NCBI GenBank assembly: GCA_052034005.1
Contig: JBPOJB010000023.1
Span: 186,001-250,000 of the forward strand
DNA from: JAAYDI01 sp052034005
GTDB lineage: Bacteria; Planctomycetota; Planctomycetia; Pirellulales; Pirellulaceae
Reading direction: 5' to 3'
DNA length: 64,000 nt
Positions 52,382-62,319 of the stretch are shown here, one piece after another (position 1 is the stretch's first letter; each line of letters begins with the position of its first letter). The notes beneath the pieces are model-generated. The model did no database searches, was not told where the DNA came from, and saw nothing but the letters and a program-made list of their open reading frames with translations. Made by a program: the position numbers and the translations under genes.

Positions 52382-54742
52382 ATGTTTCGGGTGATCGCGG
52401 TTTTCGGTCTTGTGGTGATCGGCGTGAGTCTCCTCGGTTGCGGCGACAGCTCCGGTACGCCTGTCGCCGCCGGCAAACCGTCCTCGCCGATGCCCCCTTC
52501 GGCACCCAGCCCGCCTCCGATGGCGCCGAGCCCATCAGCACCCGGCAGCACTGCCCCCGAGGCCGGTACAGCAGGTAGTGGCGCTCCCGAAACCGGCCGC
52601 CCGTCGTACGGGGAAGGGGAAGGCACAAAGTCACGCATTCCACCGGGAGCCCTCGACGGTACGTACGGAGCAGGTGGACCGAGTTACGGGTCAAACCCGC
52701 CCGGCGGACAGAGGGGAAGCGGCAATCCCCCCGGCGGATATCCAATGGGTAGTGGGTCACCGCCCAACTACGGCAGCGGATCGCCGCCACCCAACTACGG
52801 CAGCGGATCGCCGCCACCCAACTACGGCAGCGGATCGCCGCCGCCCAACTACGGCAGCGGATCGCCGCCACCCAACTACGGCAGCGGATCGCCGCCGCCC
52901 AACTACGGCAGCGGGTCACCACCGCCCAACTACGGCAGCGGGTCACCACCGCCCAACTACGGCAGCGGTTCGCCACCGCCCAACTACGGCAGCGGATCAC
53001 CACCGCCGGGAAGTCCGGGCGCGGGAGGGCCCGCGGCTGGCGGTATCCCGGGCACGGAACCTCCAGGCGGCATGCCGGCGGTGGGGATGCCCACGATGCC
53101 GGGCAGCACGATCCCGGGCACTGGATACCCAGGATCGATGCCGGGAGTCGGGATGCCCACCATGCCAGGCAGCCCGTATCCTGGCAGTCCGGGGATGCAG
53201 CCGAGCGCGGGTGCCGATGGTGTTCAACCGGGCATGGAGCCTGCGGTTCCGGAACGCGAGACATTTGTGGCGAAGGCGGAGCGTGCGTCATGGGCGGGCA
53301 ACGAGAAGTTGGCGTTTGATTACCTGTACTGTTCTGCACTGTCTGAGGACGCGACCGATGTGCTGGACAAGTACATGTGGGTCACCGCGTTCAAGCGTCC
53401 AACGATGGCCGTCCGTTGGGGTCTGGGAGTCGAACTGGTAGTCTCGCCCAAGAATTACGACGGAAACTACTATCCGCCGGGTAGCACGCAGACGTTACCC
53501 GAGCGCGGTGCGCGTACGGGGCGTGGGGGCCAGCGTAGTGGTGGGCCGGGCGGCGGTGGCGCGAGTGCTGGCGGATCGGGCCGGCGGCCGGGTGTAGGAA
53601 GTACCTCACCGGGTTCCGGGTCCATGATGCCGGGTTCTGGGCCCATGATGCCGGGCGCCGGGCCGATGATGCCGGGCGGGTATCCGGGCGGCGGTGGCGC
53701 GGCGACGCAACCGAATGCCCAGATCCTGACGGATGCTGCCGGCGAGTTGGCAACGGAGTTTCAGAGTCGGCTGCGCGATCGGATCGACAAGGGGGACTAT
53801 GGCCAGATCCTCGTACAACTAGCGTCGGCTCCGATCACCCCTGCGGCTGGTGGCGGTCGTCCGGGCATGCCCGGCGGCGGTTACCCCGGGATGCCGGGCA
53901 GCGGTTACCCGGGCAGCGGTTACCCCGGGATGCCGGGCGGCAGCAGTTATCCGGGCAGTGCTGCGGGTCGGCCGACCGCCGGTGCCGCGGCCGGTTCTGC
54001 GGGTGGTGCCGGCAGGACGGCGCCCGGCGCGACGCTGCCCGACAGCGGCATGTCAGCGGGCTCATCCATGGGATCGCCGGGGATATCGATGCCGGGCATG
54101 CCGATGGGATTTGGCGGGTCGGGCGGGCCTTACGGTCAGGCGGGCAGCCCTGCAGGCAGCCGGATCGCGGGCATTACGTTCCTGGGCGAAGGCGAGACGA
54201 AGAATCTGCTCGACGCTGCGGCCGCTCAGGGGATCGACGTGCTGGTCGTCTTTGAAGTGAAGGTAACTGAGAACCTGAAGACGAACCTGGTGAACAATGA
54301 CACGCGGATCGTCGTGTACGACGTGGCCAGTGGCAAGGACCTGGTGAAGTCCAAGCCGGTCAAGAACTTCGAGGTCCAGAATTACCGCGCCGAGAAGCCC
54401 AAGAGCGGCGACGTCGACCCGATCGTAGCGTGCCTGGACAAGCTGTTTGCAGCGCTGGACAGCGACCCCCAATTCGCGCTCAAGATGAGCGCGATTCCGT
54501 CGGGGATCAAGCCCGAGCATGTGGAGAGCCGAGTGGCGGCCATCCTGGGCAATGCGAAGCTCGAGCGGCTCCAGGCGCTGGCCGAGATCAAGTTCTTCCA
54601 TCACCGAGGCCTGGCCAGTGACGGCCTGCTCGAGAAGAGCTTCCAGAAGCTGCTGGGCGACGCGGACGGCGCCAAATTGGCTTCGGGGACCGAGGAGGAG
54701 CGGATCGAGGTCGTCAGCGCGCTGGTGCCTCCCGAGGACTGA
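52382..54742 (+). CDS. Large Gly/Pro-rich lipoprotein with GSGSPPPNY repeats
   Basis: A 786-residue protein with a lipobox VSLLGC (Cys20). Residues about 30-120 are Pro/Ser-rich. Then come eight GSGSPPPNY nonapeptides after a first imperfect copy. A folded block follows at about 285-370 (FVAKAERASWAGNEKLAFDY). Another long Gly/Pro/Met-rich section follows (PGMPGGGYPGMPG), interrupted by a second ordered piece (ILTDAAGELATEFQSRLRDR). The last 190 residues are ordered (ITFLGEGETKNLLDAAAAQG). Probably a surface spacer with globular ends; function unknown. Confidence 0.72.
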   Translation: MFRVIAVFGLVVIGVSLLGCGDSSGTPVAAGKPSSPMPPSAPSPPPMAPSPSAPGSTAPEAGTAGSGAPETGRPSYGEGEGTKSRIPPGALDGTYGAGGPSYGSNPPGGQRGSGNPPGGYPMGSGSPPNYGSGSPPPNYGSGSPPPNYGSGSPPPNYGSGSPPPNYGSGSPPPNYGSGSPPPNYGSGSPPPNYGSGSPPPNYGSGSPPPGSPGAGGPAAGGIPGTEPPGGMPAVGMPTMPGSTIPGTGYPGSMPGVGMPTMPGSPYPGSPGMQPSAGADGVQPGMEPAVPERETFVAKAERASWAGNEKLAFDYLYCSALSEDATDVLDKYMWVTAFKRPTMAVRWGLGVELVVSPKNYDGNYYPPGSTQTLPERGARTGRGGQRSGGPGGGGASAGGSGRRPGVGSTSPGSGSMMPGSGPMMPGAGPMMPGGYPGGGGAATQPNAQILTDAAGELATEFQSRLRDRIDKGDYGQILVQLASAPITPAAGGGRPGMPGGGYPGMPGSGYPGSGYPGMPGGSSYPGSAAGRPTAGAAAGSAGGAGRTAPGATLPDSGMSAGSSMGSPGISMPGMPMGFGGSGGPYGQAGSPAGSRIAGITFLGEGETKNLLDAAAAQGIDVLVVFEVKVTENLKTNLVNNDTRIVVYDVASGKDLVKSKPVKNFEVQNYRAEKPKSGDVDPIVACLDKLFAALDSDPQFALKMSAIPSGIKPEHVESRVAAILGNAKLERLQALAEIKFFHHRGLASDGLLEKSFQKLLGDADGAKLASGTEEERIEVVSALVPPED
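52772..52987 (+). repeat. 27-bp tandem repeat (8 units) encoding GSGSPPPNY
   Basis: Eight units of 27 bases, each GGCAGCGGATCGCCGCCACC-like then CAACTAC, lie inside the lipoprotein gene. The Asn-Tyr codons from first to last are 216 bases apart, exactly 8x27. Units differ at third positions (GGATCG versus GGGTCA), so the array is old enough to have drifted. Partial copies flank it. Confidence 0.9.
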
Positions 54743-54827
54743 CGACCGGTTTCGGACGGCCCCCCTTGAACCGGCAGCAGCTTTCCGCCATCATGTGTGG
54801 TTTGCCTGACATAGGAGATGCAAGCGT

Positions 54828-55436
54828 ATGTCGCGGTACACCGGTCCCAAAGCCCGTGTGAATCGGCGTCTGGGTGCATTGATCTACGAGAGCGCTGGGG
54901 CCGCGCACGCCTTGGAACGGCGAGACAATCCGCCGGGGATGCACATTCGCCCCCGCCGGCCTTCGAACTATGGGGCGGCCTTGCGCGAGAAGCAGAAGAT
55001 CAAACACTATTACGGGCTCGGCGAACAGCAGCTGCGCCGCTATTTCGGCATCACGGTCCGCAAGACGGGCGACACGGGCGTGATGCTGCTCCAGCTGTGC
55101 GAGCGCCGGCTGGACAACGTCGTGCGGCGCGCGGGCTTCACCCGCACCCGGCCCCAGGCGCGGCAGGGGATCGTGCATGGGCATTTCCAGGTCAATGGGA
55201 TCAAGGTCACCAAGCCCTCCTACATCCTGCGACCGGGCGACGTGATCACCGTGCGACGCCGCGAGAACCTGCTCAGCCTGTATCGCGGACTGGCCGACAA
55301 CGCAAATACCCAGCCCATGGACTGGGTCACCTTCGATTCGGACACGCTGCGGGCCACCGTCCAAGGGCTGCCGGCCAAGGAGGATATCAGCCTGCCGGTC
55401 GATGCGAATATGGTGGTCGAGTTCCTGTCGCGGTAA
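54828..55436 (+). CDS. rpsD: 30S ribosomal protein S4
   Basis: A 202-residue protein matching S4: MSRYTGPKARVNRRLG at the start, the S4 RNA-binding domain with LCERRLDNVVRRAGF, ARQGIVHGHFQVNG and LRPGDVITV, and a C-terminal VEFLSR. S4 starts assembly of the 30S body and binds 16S rRNA. The N-terminal zinc-finger cysteines found in some S4 proteins are absent. GGAG lies about ten bases before the ATG. It stands alone, away from the alpha-operon seen in many bacteria. Confidence 0.97.
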   Translation: MSRYTGPKARVNRRLGALIYESAGAAHALERRDNPPGMHIRPRRPSNYGAALREKQKIKHYYGLGEQQLRRYFGITVRKTGDTGVMLLQLCERRLDNVVRRAGFTRTRPQARQGIVHGHFQVNGIKVTKPSYILRPGDVITVRRRENLLSLYRGLADNANTQPMDWVTFDSDTLRATVQGLPAKEDISLPVDANMVVEFLSR

Positions 55437-55462
55437 GCGATGGGGCCGGCAGCAGCGGTACG

Positions 55463-55490
55463 GGATCGGCTGGGAATCGGTCCCAGATCC
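55463..55490. terminator. Hairpin between convergent rpsD and glgC
   Basis: GGATC...GATCC encloses CTGGGA/TCCCAG with a short loop, 10 or 11 pairs in all, exactly between two converging genes. There is no T-run on either side, so it may be a bidirectional terminator or an mRNA-end stabiliser. Confidence 0.5.
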
Positions 55491-55493
55491 ATG

Positions 55494-56789
55494 TCAGTGG
55501 CGCAACGTCCAGCCGTCCGGCAGCACGGCGTCTTTGACGACCACGGGGATCCCGTCGCGGATCACGCAATCGGGCATGTCGGGCCCGTTGTCGATGCCCT
55601 GCTGGTTGACCACGTGCACGTTCCGACCGATGCGGCAGTTCTTGTCCACAATCGCGCCGTCGATCACGCTGCCGCTACCGATCCCCATGGCGGGATGGTC
55701 GGGTCCGCAGGGCCGCCGGTCGTCGACCTGTTCATAGAAATCATCGCCCATGATGATCGAGTTGCGGATGGTCACATCCTGGCCGATGATGCAGCGCAGC
55801 CCGATGACGCTGTTTTCGATCCTGGCGCCCTTGCCGATGCGGCATCCATCCGCGATCAGGCTCCCTTGGATCTGGGCGCCCTCGAAGAGTGACGGGGGCA
55901 GGTACCGGGCGCGGGAGTAAACGGGCGACTGGGGGCAGACGAGCTGGAACGGCGGATTCGGTTGAGCCAGCGCGAGATTCGCCTCGTAGAACGCGCGGAT
56001 CGTCCCGATGTCCTCCCAATAGCCGTCGAACAGGTGCACCTGCACGTGGCGGCTGCGGAAGGCGGCCGGGAAGACCTCCTTGCCGAAGTCCTGGTACGCG
56101 GTCTTGCCGAGCACCTCCAGCAGGAAGTCGCGGTTGAAAATGTAGATCCCCATGCTCGCCAGACACTCCCGGCCGCCGCTGGCGATCCCATGCCGGTCGA
56201 TCCAGGCCGGATCCAACCGCACCAGGTCGATCTCCTGATCGGTCTGCGGTTTTTCCAGGAACCCGCAGACTCGCCCCGTCTCATCGATGCGCATGATCCC
56301 GAACGCGCGCGCCGCTTGCCGGGTCACCGGGATCGCCCCGATGGTCACCTCCGCGCCCGACTGCGTGTGCGTCCTGAGCATGTCGCGGTAATCCATCCGG
56401 TAGAGCTGGTCGCCCGACAGGATCAGCACGTAGGCGGCGCCGTGCTGCTCGATGTAGCGGATGTTCTTCCGCACGGCGTCCGCCGTGCCCTGATACCAGT
56501 CGGTCCCGGCGTCCGCCGCCGTCTGCTGGGCCGCCAACAGCTCGACGAACCCGCCCGAGAAATTGTCGAAGCGGTAGGTCAAACGGAGGTGGCGATGCAG
56601 GCTCACCGACAGGAACTGCGTCAGCACATAGACGCGGTCGAGTCCGCTGTTGATACAGTTCGACAGCGGGATGTCGATCAGGCGGTACTTGGCGGCCAGG
56701 GGGACCGCCGGCTTGGCACGGACTTTCGTCAGGGGATAGAGCCGTGAACCACGCCCGCCGCCGAGCACCAGGGTTATAACGTTGCTCAT
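55494..56789 (-). CDS. glgC: Glucose-1-phosphate adenylyltransferase
   Basis: A 431-residue enzyme that makes ADP-glucose for glycogen. The nucleotide-binding signature is VLGGGRGSRLYPLTKVRAKP near residue 8, followed by YRLIDIPLSNCINSG. GVFE-type lid and substrate residues are visible in VLILSGDQLYRMDYRDM and GIYIFNRDFLLEVL. The C-terminal left-handed beta-helix has hexapeptide-like repeats (GCRIGKGARIENSVIG). The start ATG at 56789 places MSNVITLVLGGG at the N-terminus as in the family. The length is normal. It lies 42 bases downstream of leuS on the same strand. Confidence 0.95.
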   Translation of the reverse strand: MSNVITLVLGGGRGSRLYPLTKVRAKPAVPLAAKYRLIDIPLSNCINSGLDRVYVLTQFLSVSLHRHLRLTYRFDNFSGGFVELLAAQQTAADAGTDWYQGTADAVRKNIRYIEQHGAAYVLILSGDQLYRMDYRDMLRTHTQSGAEVTIGAIPVTRQAARAFGIMRIDETGRVCGFLEKPQTDQEIDLVRLDPAWIDRHGIASGGRECLASMGIYIFNRDFLLEVLGKTAYQDFGKEVFPAAFRSRHVQVHLFDGYWEDIGTIRAFYEANLALAQPNPPFQLVCPQSPVYSRARYLPPSLFEGAQIQGSLIADGCRIGKGARIENSVIGLRCIIGQDVTIRNSIIMGDDFYEQVDDRRPCGPDHPAMGIGSGSVIDGAIVDKNCRIGRNVHVVNQQGIDNGPDMPDCVIRDGIPVVVKDAVLPDGWTLRH

Positions 56790-56831
56790 TGCACGACGCC
56801 TGCCTTTCCCATGCACACAGAGCCCAGGTTG

Positions 56832-59669
56832 TCACCGGACCACGAAATTCACCAGCCGTCCCGGCACCACCGTCACGTTCACCACCGTCTTGCCTGCCAG
56901 GCACTGCGCCACTTTCTCGTGCGTCCGAGCCGCCGCCTCGATCTCCTCGGGCGTCGCGCCGGCGGGCACCACGACCCGCGCGCGGACTTTCTTGCCGATC
57001 TGCACCGGGATCTCCAGCGTCTGCTCGCGAATCAACGATTCGTCGTGGCGGGGCCACGGCTCGTACGCCAGCGAGGGGGACCGCCCCAGCGCCTCCCACA
57101 GCTCCTCCGCCACGTGCGGCGCAAACGGAGACAAGAGCAGCACGAACGACTCCATGACACACCGCGGCCGCACCGCCTGCCCAGTGAAATCATTGACCAA
57201 TTCCATCATCCGGGCAATCGCCGTGTTGAATTGCAGCTGCTCGATGCCCTGCGTGACGGCACGAATCGTCCGGTGCAGCACCCGATTCTGGGCCTCCGTG
57301 GGCTCGACGTCCTGCACGCTCGCGTTGAGCGTCAGACGATCCGCGCGATCGTCCACGATCAGGCGCCAGGCACGGTCCAGAAACCCGCGCACCCCTTTGA
57401 CACCCTGCATGCTCCAGGGCTTGGTCGCCTCGAGCGGACCCATGAACATCTCGTACAGACGCAGCGCGTCGGCCCCGAAGTCCTGGACGATCTGGTCCGG
57501 ATTCACCACGTTGCCGCGACTCTTGGACATCTTGAACGCCCGGCTGTCCACCCGGACCGACGCATCGTCCACCAGGACAAACGATTCACCCGCCTTCCTG
57601 ACCCGGTCGGCCGCCACCGGCGCTTCCCGGACCCCCTGGCCCGTCTGCCGGTCGACCGGCCGGCCGTCCGCGTCGCGCGTCACGTGCGCCGGGTCGATCC
57701 ACTGGCCCGCCTCGGTCCGGTAGCCCGTGAACTCCATCTCGCCGAGGATCATGCCCTGGTTCACCAGCCGCTGGAAGGGCTCCGGCGTACTGACATAGCC
57801 GCGGTCATAGAGCACTTTGTGCCAGAACCGCGCGTAGAGCAGGTGCAGCACCGCGTGCTCCGCGCCGCCGACGTACAGGTCGATCGGCATCCAGGCACGC
57901 TCCTTCTCCGGGTCGACCAGGCAGGTGTCGTTCCGCGGATCAATGAACCGCAGGTAATACCAGCATGAGCCGGCCCACTGCGGCATCGTGTTCGTCTCCC
58001 GCTGGTAGCGCCGACCGTCAACCACCCGGTACAGCCACGACGGCGGGGCCTTAGTCAGCGGCGGCTCGGGCCGACCATGCGGTTTGTAATCGTCCAGGTG
58101 CGGCAGGTCGACGGGCAAGTCCGACAGGTCCACGGCGCGCAGCAGGCCGGTCGGCGCGCCCTGGTCGTCCAGCTCGTGCAGGATCGGGAAAGGCTCGCCC
58201 CAGAAACGCTGACGGCTGAACAACCAGTCGCGCAGCTTGTAGTTGACCGCCTGCCGGCCCAGCCCTGCCCCACTCAGGTCCGCCGTGATCCGCCGCTTGA
58301 ACTCGTCCGTCTCCAGCCCGTCGTACCGGCCGGAATGGATCGCCCGGCCCAGATCCACGTAACAGGCCTGGCCCGCCAACACGGCATCCCGATCCACGTC
58401 GGGCACCAACCCCGGATCGACCACGGCAATGATCTCCAGCTGGAACTGTCTGGCGAACTCGAAGTCACGCGTGTCATGGGCCGGGACGGCCATGATCGCA
58501 CCGGTCCCGTAACTGATCAGCACGTAATCGGCGACCCAGACGGGCACCGGCCGGCCGTTGACCGGATTGATCGCATACGAGCCGGTGAACACGCCCGTCT
58601 TGTCCTTCACCAGCTCCGTACGTTCCAGGTCGCTCTTGGCCGCCGCCCGAGCACAGTAGGCGGCGACCGCCTGCTGCTGGTCGGGCGTGGTCAGGCGCTG
58701 CACAAACGGATGCTCCGGGGCAATGACCATGTAGGTGGCCCCGAAGAGCGTGTCGGGCCGCGTGGTGTAGATCCGCAGCACGTCGTCGCCCGCCTTGCGC
58801 GGGAAGCCGGCCTGCGCGCGTGCGGATTGCCACGCGGCATAGCCCTCAGGCGGACCGATGTAGAAGTCCACCTCGGCACCCGTGCTGCGGCCGATCCAGT
58901 CCCGCTGCAGCTTCTTGATGCTGTCGGGCCATTGGAGCGCATCCAGGTCGTGTTCCAGCCGGTCGGCGTAAGCCGTAATGCGCAGCATCCACTGGCGCAG
59001 CGGCCGGCGCTCGACCGGATGGCCGCCCCGTTCGCTCCGACCGTCCACCACCTCTTCGTTCGCCAACACGGTCCCCAGCGCCGGGCACCAGTTGACCAGG
59101 GCCTCGGCCTGGTAGGCCAGCCGGTGTTCGTCCTGATACCGGCGCACGGCGGCCGGGCCCGCGGCGGCTACGTCCGCGGGGATCGGCAGTTCGGCGATCG
59201 GGCGCCCACGCTGCTGCTGCGGATCGAACCAGGAATCGAACAGGACCAGGAAGATCCACTGGGTCCACCGCACATACTCAATGTCCGTCGTGGCCAGCTC
59301 CCGATCCCAATCGTAGCTGAACCCCAGCATCTTCAGTTGCCGGCGGAACGTGGCGATGTTCCGCTCCGTCGACTCGCGTGGCGGCGTATTGGTGCGGATC
59401 GCATGCTCCTCGGCCGGCAACCCGAAGGCGTCAAAACCGATCGGATGCAGCACCGACTTGCCCCGCATCCGCTCGAACCGCGCCACAATGTCCGTGGCCG
59501 TGTAACCTTCCGGATGACCAACGTGCAACCCGTCACCGCTGGGATAGGGGAACATGTCGAGCACGTAGAGCTTCGTGCCGGCGGGAAGGTCCGGAGTCCG
59601 GAACGTCTTGTGCCGCTCCCAGTAAGCTTGCCATTTCGGTTCGATTTCGGCGGGGTTGTAGCGTGGCAT
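56832..59669 (-). CDS. leuS: Leucyl-tRNA synthetase
   Basis: A 945-residue class Ia synthetase that charges tRNA-Leu. The HIGH-type motif is DGLHVGHPEGYT near residues 48-59, and KMSKSRGNVVNPDQIV lies near 710. The CP1 editing domain sits between (TRPDTLFGATYMVIAPEHPF). The anticodon-binding domain and a C-terminal domain complete it. Length is slightly above the usual 860-900. ATG at 59669 has AAGGGATCC upstream, and MPRYNPAEIEPKWQ is the normal start; an upstream frame exists to 59735. tRNA-Leu(CAG) is 36 kb away in this window. Confidence 0.97.
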   Translation of the reverse strand: MPRYNPAEIEPKWQAYWERHKTFRTPDLPAGTKLYVLDMFPYPSGDGLHVGHPEGYTATDIVARFERMRGKSVLHPIGFDAFGLPAEEHAIRTNTPPRESTERNIATFRRQLKMLGFSYDWDRELATTDIEYVRWTQWIFLVLFDSWFDPQQQRGRPIAELPIPADVAAAGPAAVRRYQDEHRLAYQAEALVNWCPALGTVLANEEVVDGRSERGGHPVERRPLRQWMLRITAYADRLEHDLDALQWPDSIKKLQRDWIGRSTGAEVDFYIGPPEGYAAWQSARAQAGFPRKAGDDVLRIYTTRPDTLFGATYMVIAPEHPFVQRLTTPDQQQAVAAYCARAAAKSDLERTELVKDKTGVFTGSYAINPVNGRPVPVWVADYVLISYGTGAIMAVPAHDTRDFEFARQFQLEIIAVVDPGLVPDVDRDAVLAGQACYVDLGRAIHSGRYDGLETDEFKRRITADLSGAGLGRQAVNYKLRDWLFSRQRFWGEPFPILHELDDQGAPTGLLRAVDLSDLPVDLPHLDDYKPHGRPEPPLTKAPPSWLYRVVDGRRYQRETNTMPQWAGSCWYYLRFIDPRNDTCLVDPEKERAWMPIDLYVGGAEHAVLHLLYARFWHKVLYDRGYVSTPEPFQRLVNQGMILGEMEFTGYRTEAGQWIDPAHVTRDADGRPVDRQTGQGVREAPVAADRVRKAGESFVLVDDASVRVDSRAFKMSKSRGNVVNPDQIVQDFGADALRLYEMFMGPLEATKPWSMQGVKGVRGFLDRAWRLIVDDRADRLTLNASVQDVEPTEAQNRVLHRTIRAVTQGIEQLQFNTAIARMMELVNDFTGQAVRPRCVMESFVLLLSPFAPHVAEELWEALGRSPSLAYEPWPRHDESLIREQTLEIPVQIGKKVRARVVVPAGATPEEIEAAARTHEKVAQCLAGKTVVNVTVVPGRLVNFVVR

Positions 59670-60055
59670 GGATCCCTTGGCGACCTCAGGTGAAACGGGC
59701 GGCCGTTTTGCGGAACGTAAGGTGTTCAGTCGCAATTACTTGAAAATCGTGTACAAGAATGACGATCAGACTTCGGATTGTACGGTTTCCCGGCTGGGCT
59801 GCCTAGCATAGGAGGACCACCCGCCTGGAACGATGACACGGCCTCGCGCCCCCGGTTCGCCGGTCGATCGGGCGACGATCGATTCGCCGCACGGCGAGGT
59901 CAGAAACCCGAGCGCCGGGTGCGGGGCGCGAACGGGGCCACAGCCGGCGTGTTGACCCGCAATTTGACCATTCCACCGTGTCGCCCCAATGCCTGCCATG
60001 TTAAACTCAGCATATCAACGCCCGTTCGCGGCTGCATTCGCTGGGAGTCCCGTCC
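59670..60055. other. Divergent intergenic region, leuS / map
   Basis: A 386-base gap with no gene. Two TTGACC words (59952-59957 and 59964-59969) face map, but no clear -10 follows at normal spacing. On the minus side a TACAAT (59782-59777) may belong to leuS, also without a -35. I saw no conserved T-box sequence for leuS. Confidence 0.4.
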
Positions 60056-60853
60056 ATGCTACACGGAAGAAGATCGCTCCGCCTCAGCACGGTTGAGCGT
60101 AATGCCATGCGCGCGGCCTGCGCGTTCAATGCGCAGCTTATGGACTACATCCGGCCGTTCGTGAAGGCCGGCATCACCACGCGGGAAATCGACCGGCTCG
60201 TACACGAGTACACGATCAAGCACGGGCATAAGCCGGCCCCGCTCGGATACCAAGGGTTCCCCAAGAGCTGCTGCACCAGCGTCAACGACGTGATCTGCCA
60301 CGGCATCCCCGACGCCTATGTGCTCAAGTCGGGCGACATCATCAACATCGACCTCACGACGATCGTCAACGGCTGGCACGGTGACCAGTCCGAGACGTTC
60401 CTGATCGGGGATGTGAGTGACACGGCGCGGGCCGTGACCCAGTGCGCCTTCGATTGCCTGTATGCGGCCATCGATGTCCTGACGCCCGGCTGCAGTGTCT
60501 CGGCCATCGGCGATGCCATCGTCGCCATCGCCGAAAGCCAAGGCTTCTCGATCGTTCGCGAATATGTCGGCCACGGGCTGGGACGCCGGTTCCACCAGGA
60601 ACCGTCGATCCCGCACTACCCGACTCGTCAGTCACGCCAAGATCGACTCCACCCCGGCCTGTGCTTCACGGTCGAACCGATGATCAACGTCGGAAAACGC
60701 TACACAGCACTCGACAAACAGGACGGCTGGACCGTCCGCACCCGTGACGGCGAGCTGTCCGCCCAGTTCGAACACACCGTGCTGATGACCGAGGATGGGC
60801 CCGAGATCCTCACGCAGACGAAGCATGGGCCCCAGCGCGGACACCGATTCTGA
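60056..60853 (+). CDS. map: Methionine aminopeptidase, type I
   Basis: A 265-residue metallopeptidase that removes the first Met from new proteins. The pita-bread fold is shown by CTSVNDVICHGIPD, the metal ligands Asp in NIDLTTIVNGWHGDQSETF (first D and the D of HGD), the His in VGHGLGRRFHQEP, Glu in CFTVEPMI and Glu in SAQFEHTVLMTEDG. The length is typical, with no N-terminal zinc-finger. The ATG has GGGAGTCCC upstream. It stands alone, divergent from leuS. Confidence 0.95.
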   Translation: MLHGRRSLRLSTVERNAMRAACAFNAQLMDYIRPFVKAGITTREIDRLVHEYTIKHGHKPAPLGYQGFPKSCCTSVNDVICHGIPDAYVLKSGDIINIDLTTIVNGWHGDQSETFLIGDVSDTARAVTQCAFDCLYAAIDVLTPGCSVSAIGDAIVAIAESQGFSIVREYVGHGLGRRFHQEPSIPHYPTRQSRQDRLHPGLCFTVEPMINVGKRYTALDKQDGWTVRTRDGELSAQFEHTVLMTEDGPEILTQTKHGPQRGHRF

Positions 60854-61008
60854 AATACGAATACCCATCGGTTCCCGCCCGTTGCCCAGCTTGCTCAATT
60901 CTCCAATCCTCCTTATCGTATCCGCTCTTGCTCCGGGCTGCCGAATCCTGTACAAGACCGCGCCCACGAGTCTCTCTGCTTAACTTGCCCCCAGGGTGCG
61001 AGGCAGCT

Positions 61009-62319
61009 ATGCGCGGCATGACGGCAATTCTCCTCTGCGGCAGCCTGTTTGGTGCCGCCGCATTCGGCGGCGACCCGACGTTTCCCTACACCGCCCGGGT
61101 TGCGGTGGACGAAGTCGAGGTACGTTGCGGTCCCGGCTGGGACTATTACGCCACCCAACGGCTCAAGCGTGGCGAGATGGTCGAGGTCTATCGGCACGAT
61201 CCGGGTGGCTGGCTGGCCATTCGCCCGCCGGACGGCAGTTTCAGTTGGGTGACCGCACGGCAGGTCAAGCCCACGGCCGATGCGGGCATCGCCGAAGTGG
61301 TTCTGGACGGGACCGTGGCCTGGGTCGGCTCGTCGGTAGCGGAGGTGCCGCAGCACAAGTGGCAGGTACGCTTGGCGCGGGACGAGCGGGTGGAGGTGCT
61401 GGGCGAGTTGGCCATGACCGTCGGGCCCGGTTTCGCCACGGAGACCTATACGAAGATTGCGCCTCCGGCGGGCGAATTCCGCTGGATCCATGCCCAACAC
61501 GCCCTGTCATCCCGTACGGCCGCTCAGGAGACGGTGGTCCGCTCGCAGGCCTCGGCGGACTACCGACACATTGGCGGCCCGACGGCCACTACGCCCGCCG
61601 AATCGTCGCCAACCACGACAAAGAGCCTGTCCGTCACCGAGCTGGCACGGCAGATCGAGGAACTCAAGATCTCGCTGTCGCTGCTGGTCACTCAGGAGAT
61701 CGAGCAGTGGGACCTGGGTGCATTGAGACAGCGGGCCGACACGTTGGCCCAACAGGCCCTGGACCCCGCGCTGACGCGGGATGTCAAAGCGGTCCTGGCG
61801 CGGATGCAGGAATATGAGGCGCTGCAGCGCCGCTACCGGAAGGTCCAAGAACGAGACATCGACAGCCACCGAATCGGGCGCCTCAGCCTGATCGACCCCG
61901 GGCCGGACCATGCCGACCGCGAGGGCACGCGCGACGATGACGTGGAGACGGACGATGACGCGGCGGTTGAACAGCAGGATGGGGCGGCCGCGCCGAGACT
62001 GCTGCCCGACGATTGGGTACGCGACCTCGATGCCGCCATCGGGACCGGTGTCTCCAGCATGCCGGTCGAGTCGCGCTCGACGCGCTATGCGGTCCAAGGC
62101 TGGCTCATGCCCGTTCATTCCACCAAGCGGGTCGCGCCGCCGTTCGCGGTTCTGGACGACGAGAACCGCGTGCGCGCGTACGTGACCCCGATGCCCGGGC
62201 TCAACCTGCGACGGTATACCAGGCAGTATGTCGGGCTGCTGGGCACGCAGCATTACGTGGAGGCGCTCCGCGCGCCGCACATCACGGCCGAGCGGGTCGT
62301 TCGCCAGAAGCGGGACTGA
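61009..62319 (+). CDS. Exported protein with SH3-like domains
   Basis: A 436-residue protein with a signal peptide (MTAILLCGSLFGAAAFGG). Residues about 28-90 form an SH3b-like domain (VAVDEVEVRCGPGWDYYATQ, a bacterial SH3 opening) and a second similar one follows (EVVLDGTVAWVGSSVAEVP). A helical, charged section at about 205-300 has coiled-coil character. An acidic Asp-rich run follows (DDDVETDDDAAVE), and the C-terminal domain is beta-rich. SH3b domains often bind cell-wall material, so an envelope role is likely. ATG at 61009 with GAGGCAG upstream is preferred over the frame start at 60928. Confidence 0.75.
   Translation: MRGMTAILLCGSLFGAAAFGGDPTFPYTARVAVDEVEVRCGPGWDYYATQRLKRGEMVEVYRHDPGGWLAIRPPDGSFSWVTARQVKPTADAGIAEVVLDGTVAWVGSSVAEVPQHKWQVRLARDERVEVLGELAMTVGPGFATETYTKIAPPAGEFRWIHAQHALSSRTAAQETVVRSQASADYRHIGGPTATTPAESSPTTTKSLSVTELARQIEELKISLSLLVTQEIEQWDLGALRQRADTLAQQALDPALTRDVKAVLARMQEYEALQRRYRKVQERDIDSHRIGRLSLIDPGPDHADREGTRDDDVETDDDAAVEQQDGAAAPRLLPDDWVRDLDAAIGTGVSSMPVESRSTRYAVQGWLMPVHSTKRVAPPFAVLDDENRVRAYVTPMPGLNLRRYTRQYVGLLGTQHYVEALRAPHITAERVVRQKRD

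Noticed and set aside
52772..52987. CRISPR-like regular repeat
   Set aside because: Units are contiguous with no spacers and keep one reading frame; it is a coding tandem repeat.
59670..60055. T-box leader for leuS
   Set aside because: No T-box core sequence was seen in the leuS upstream region.
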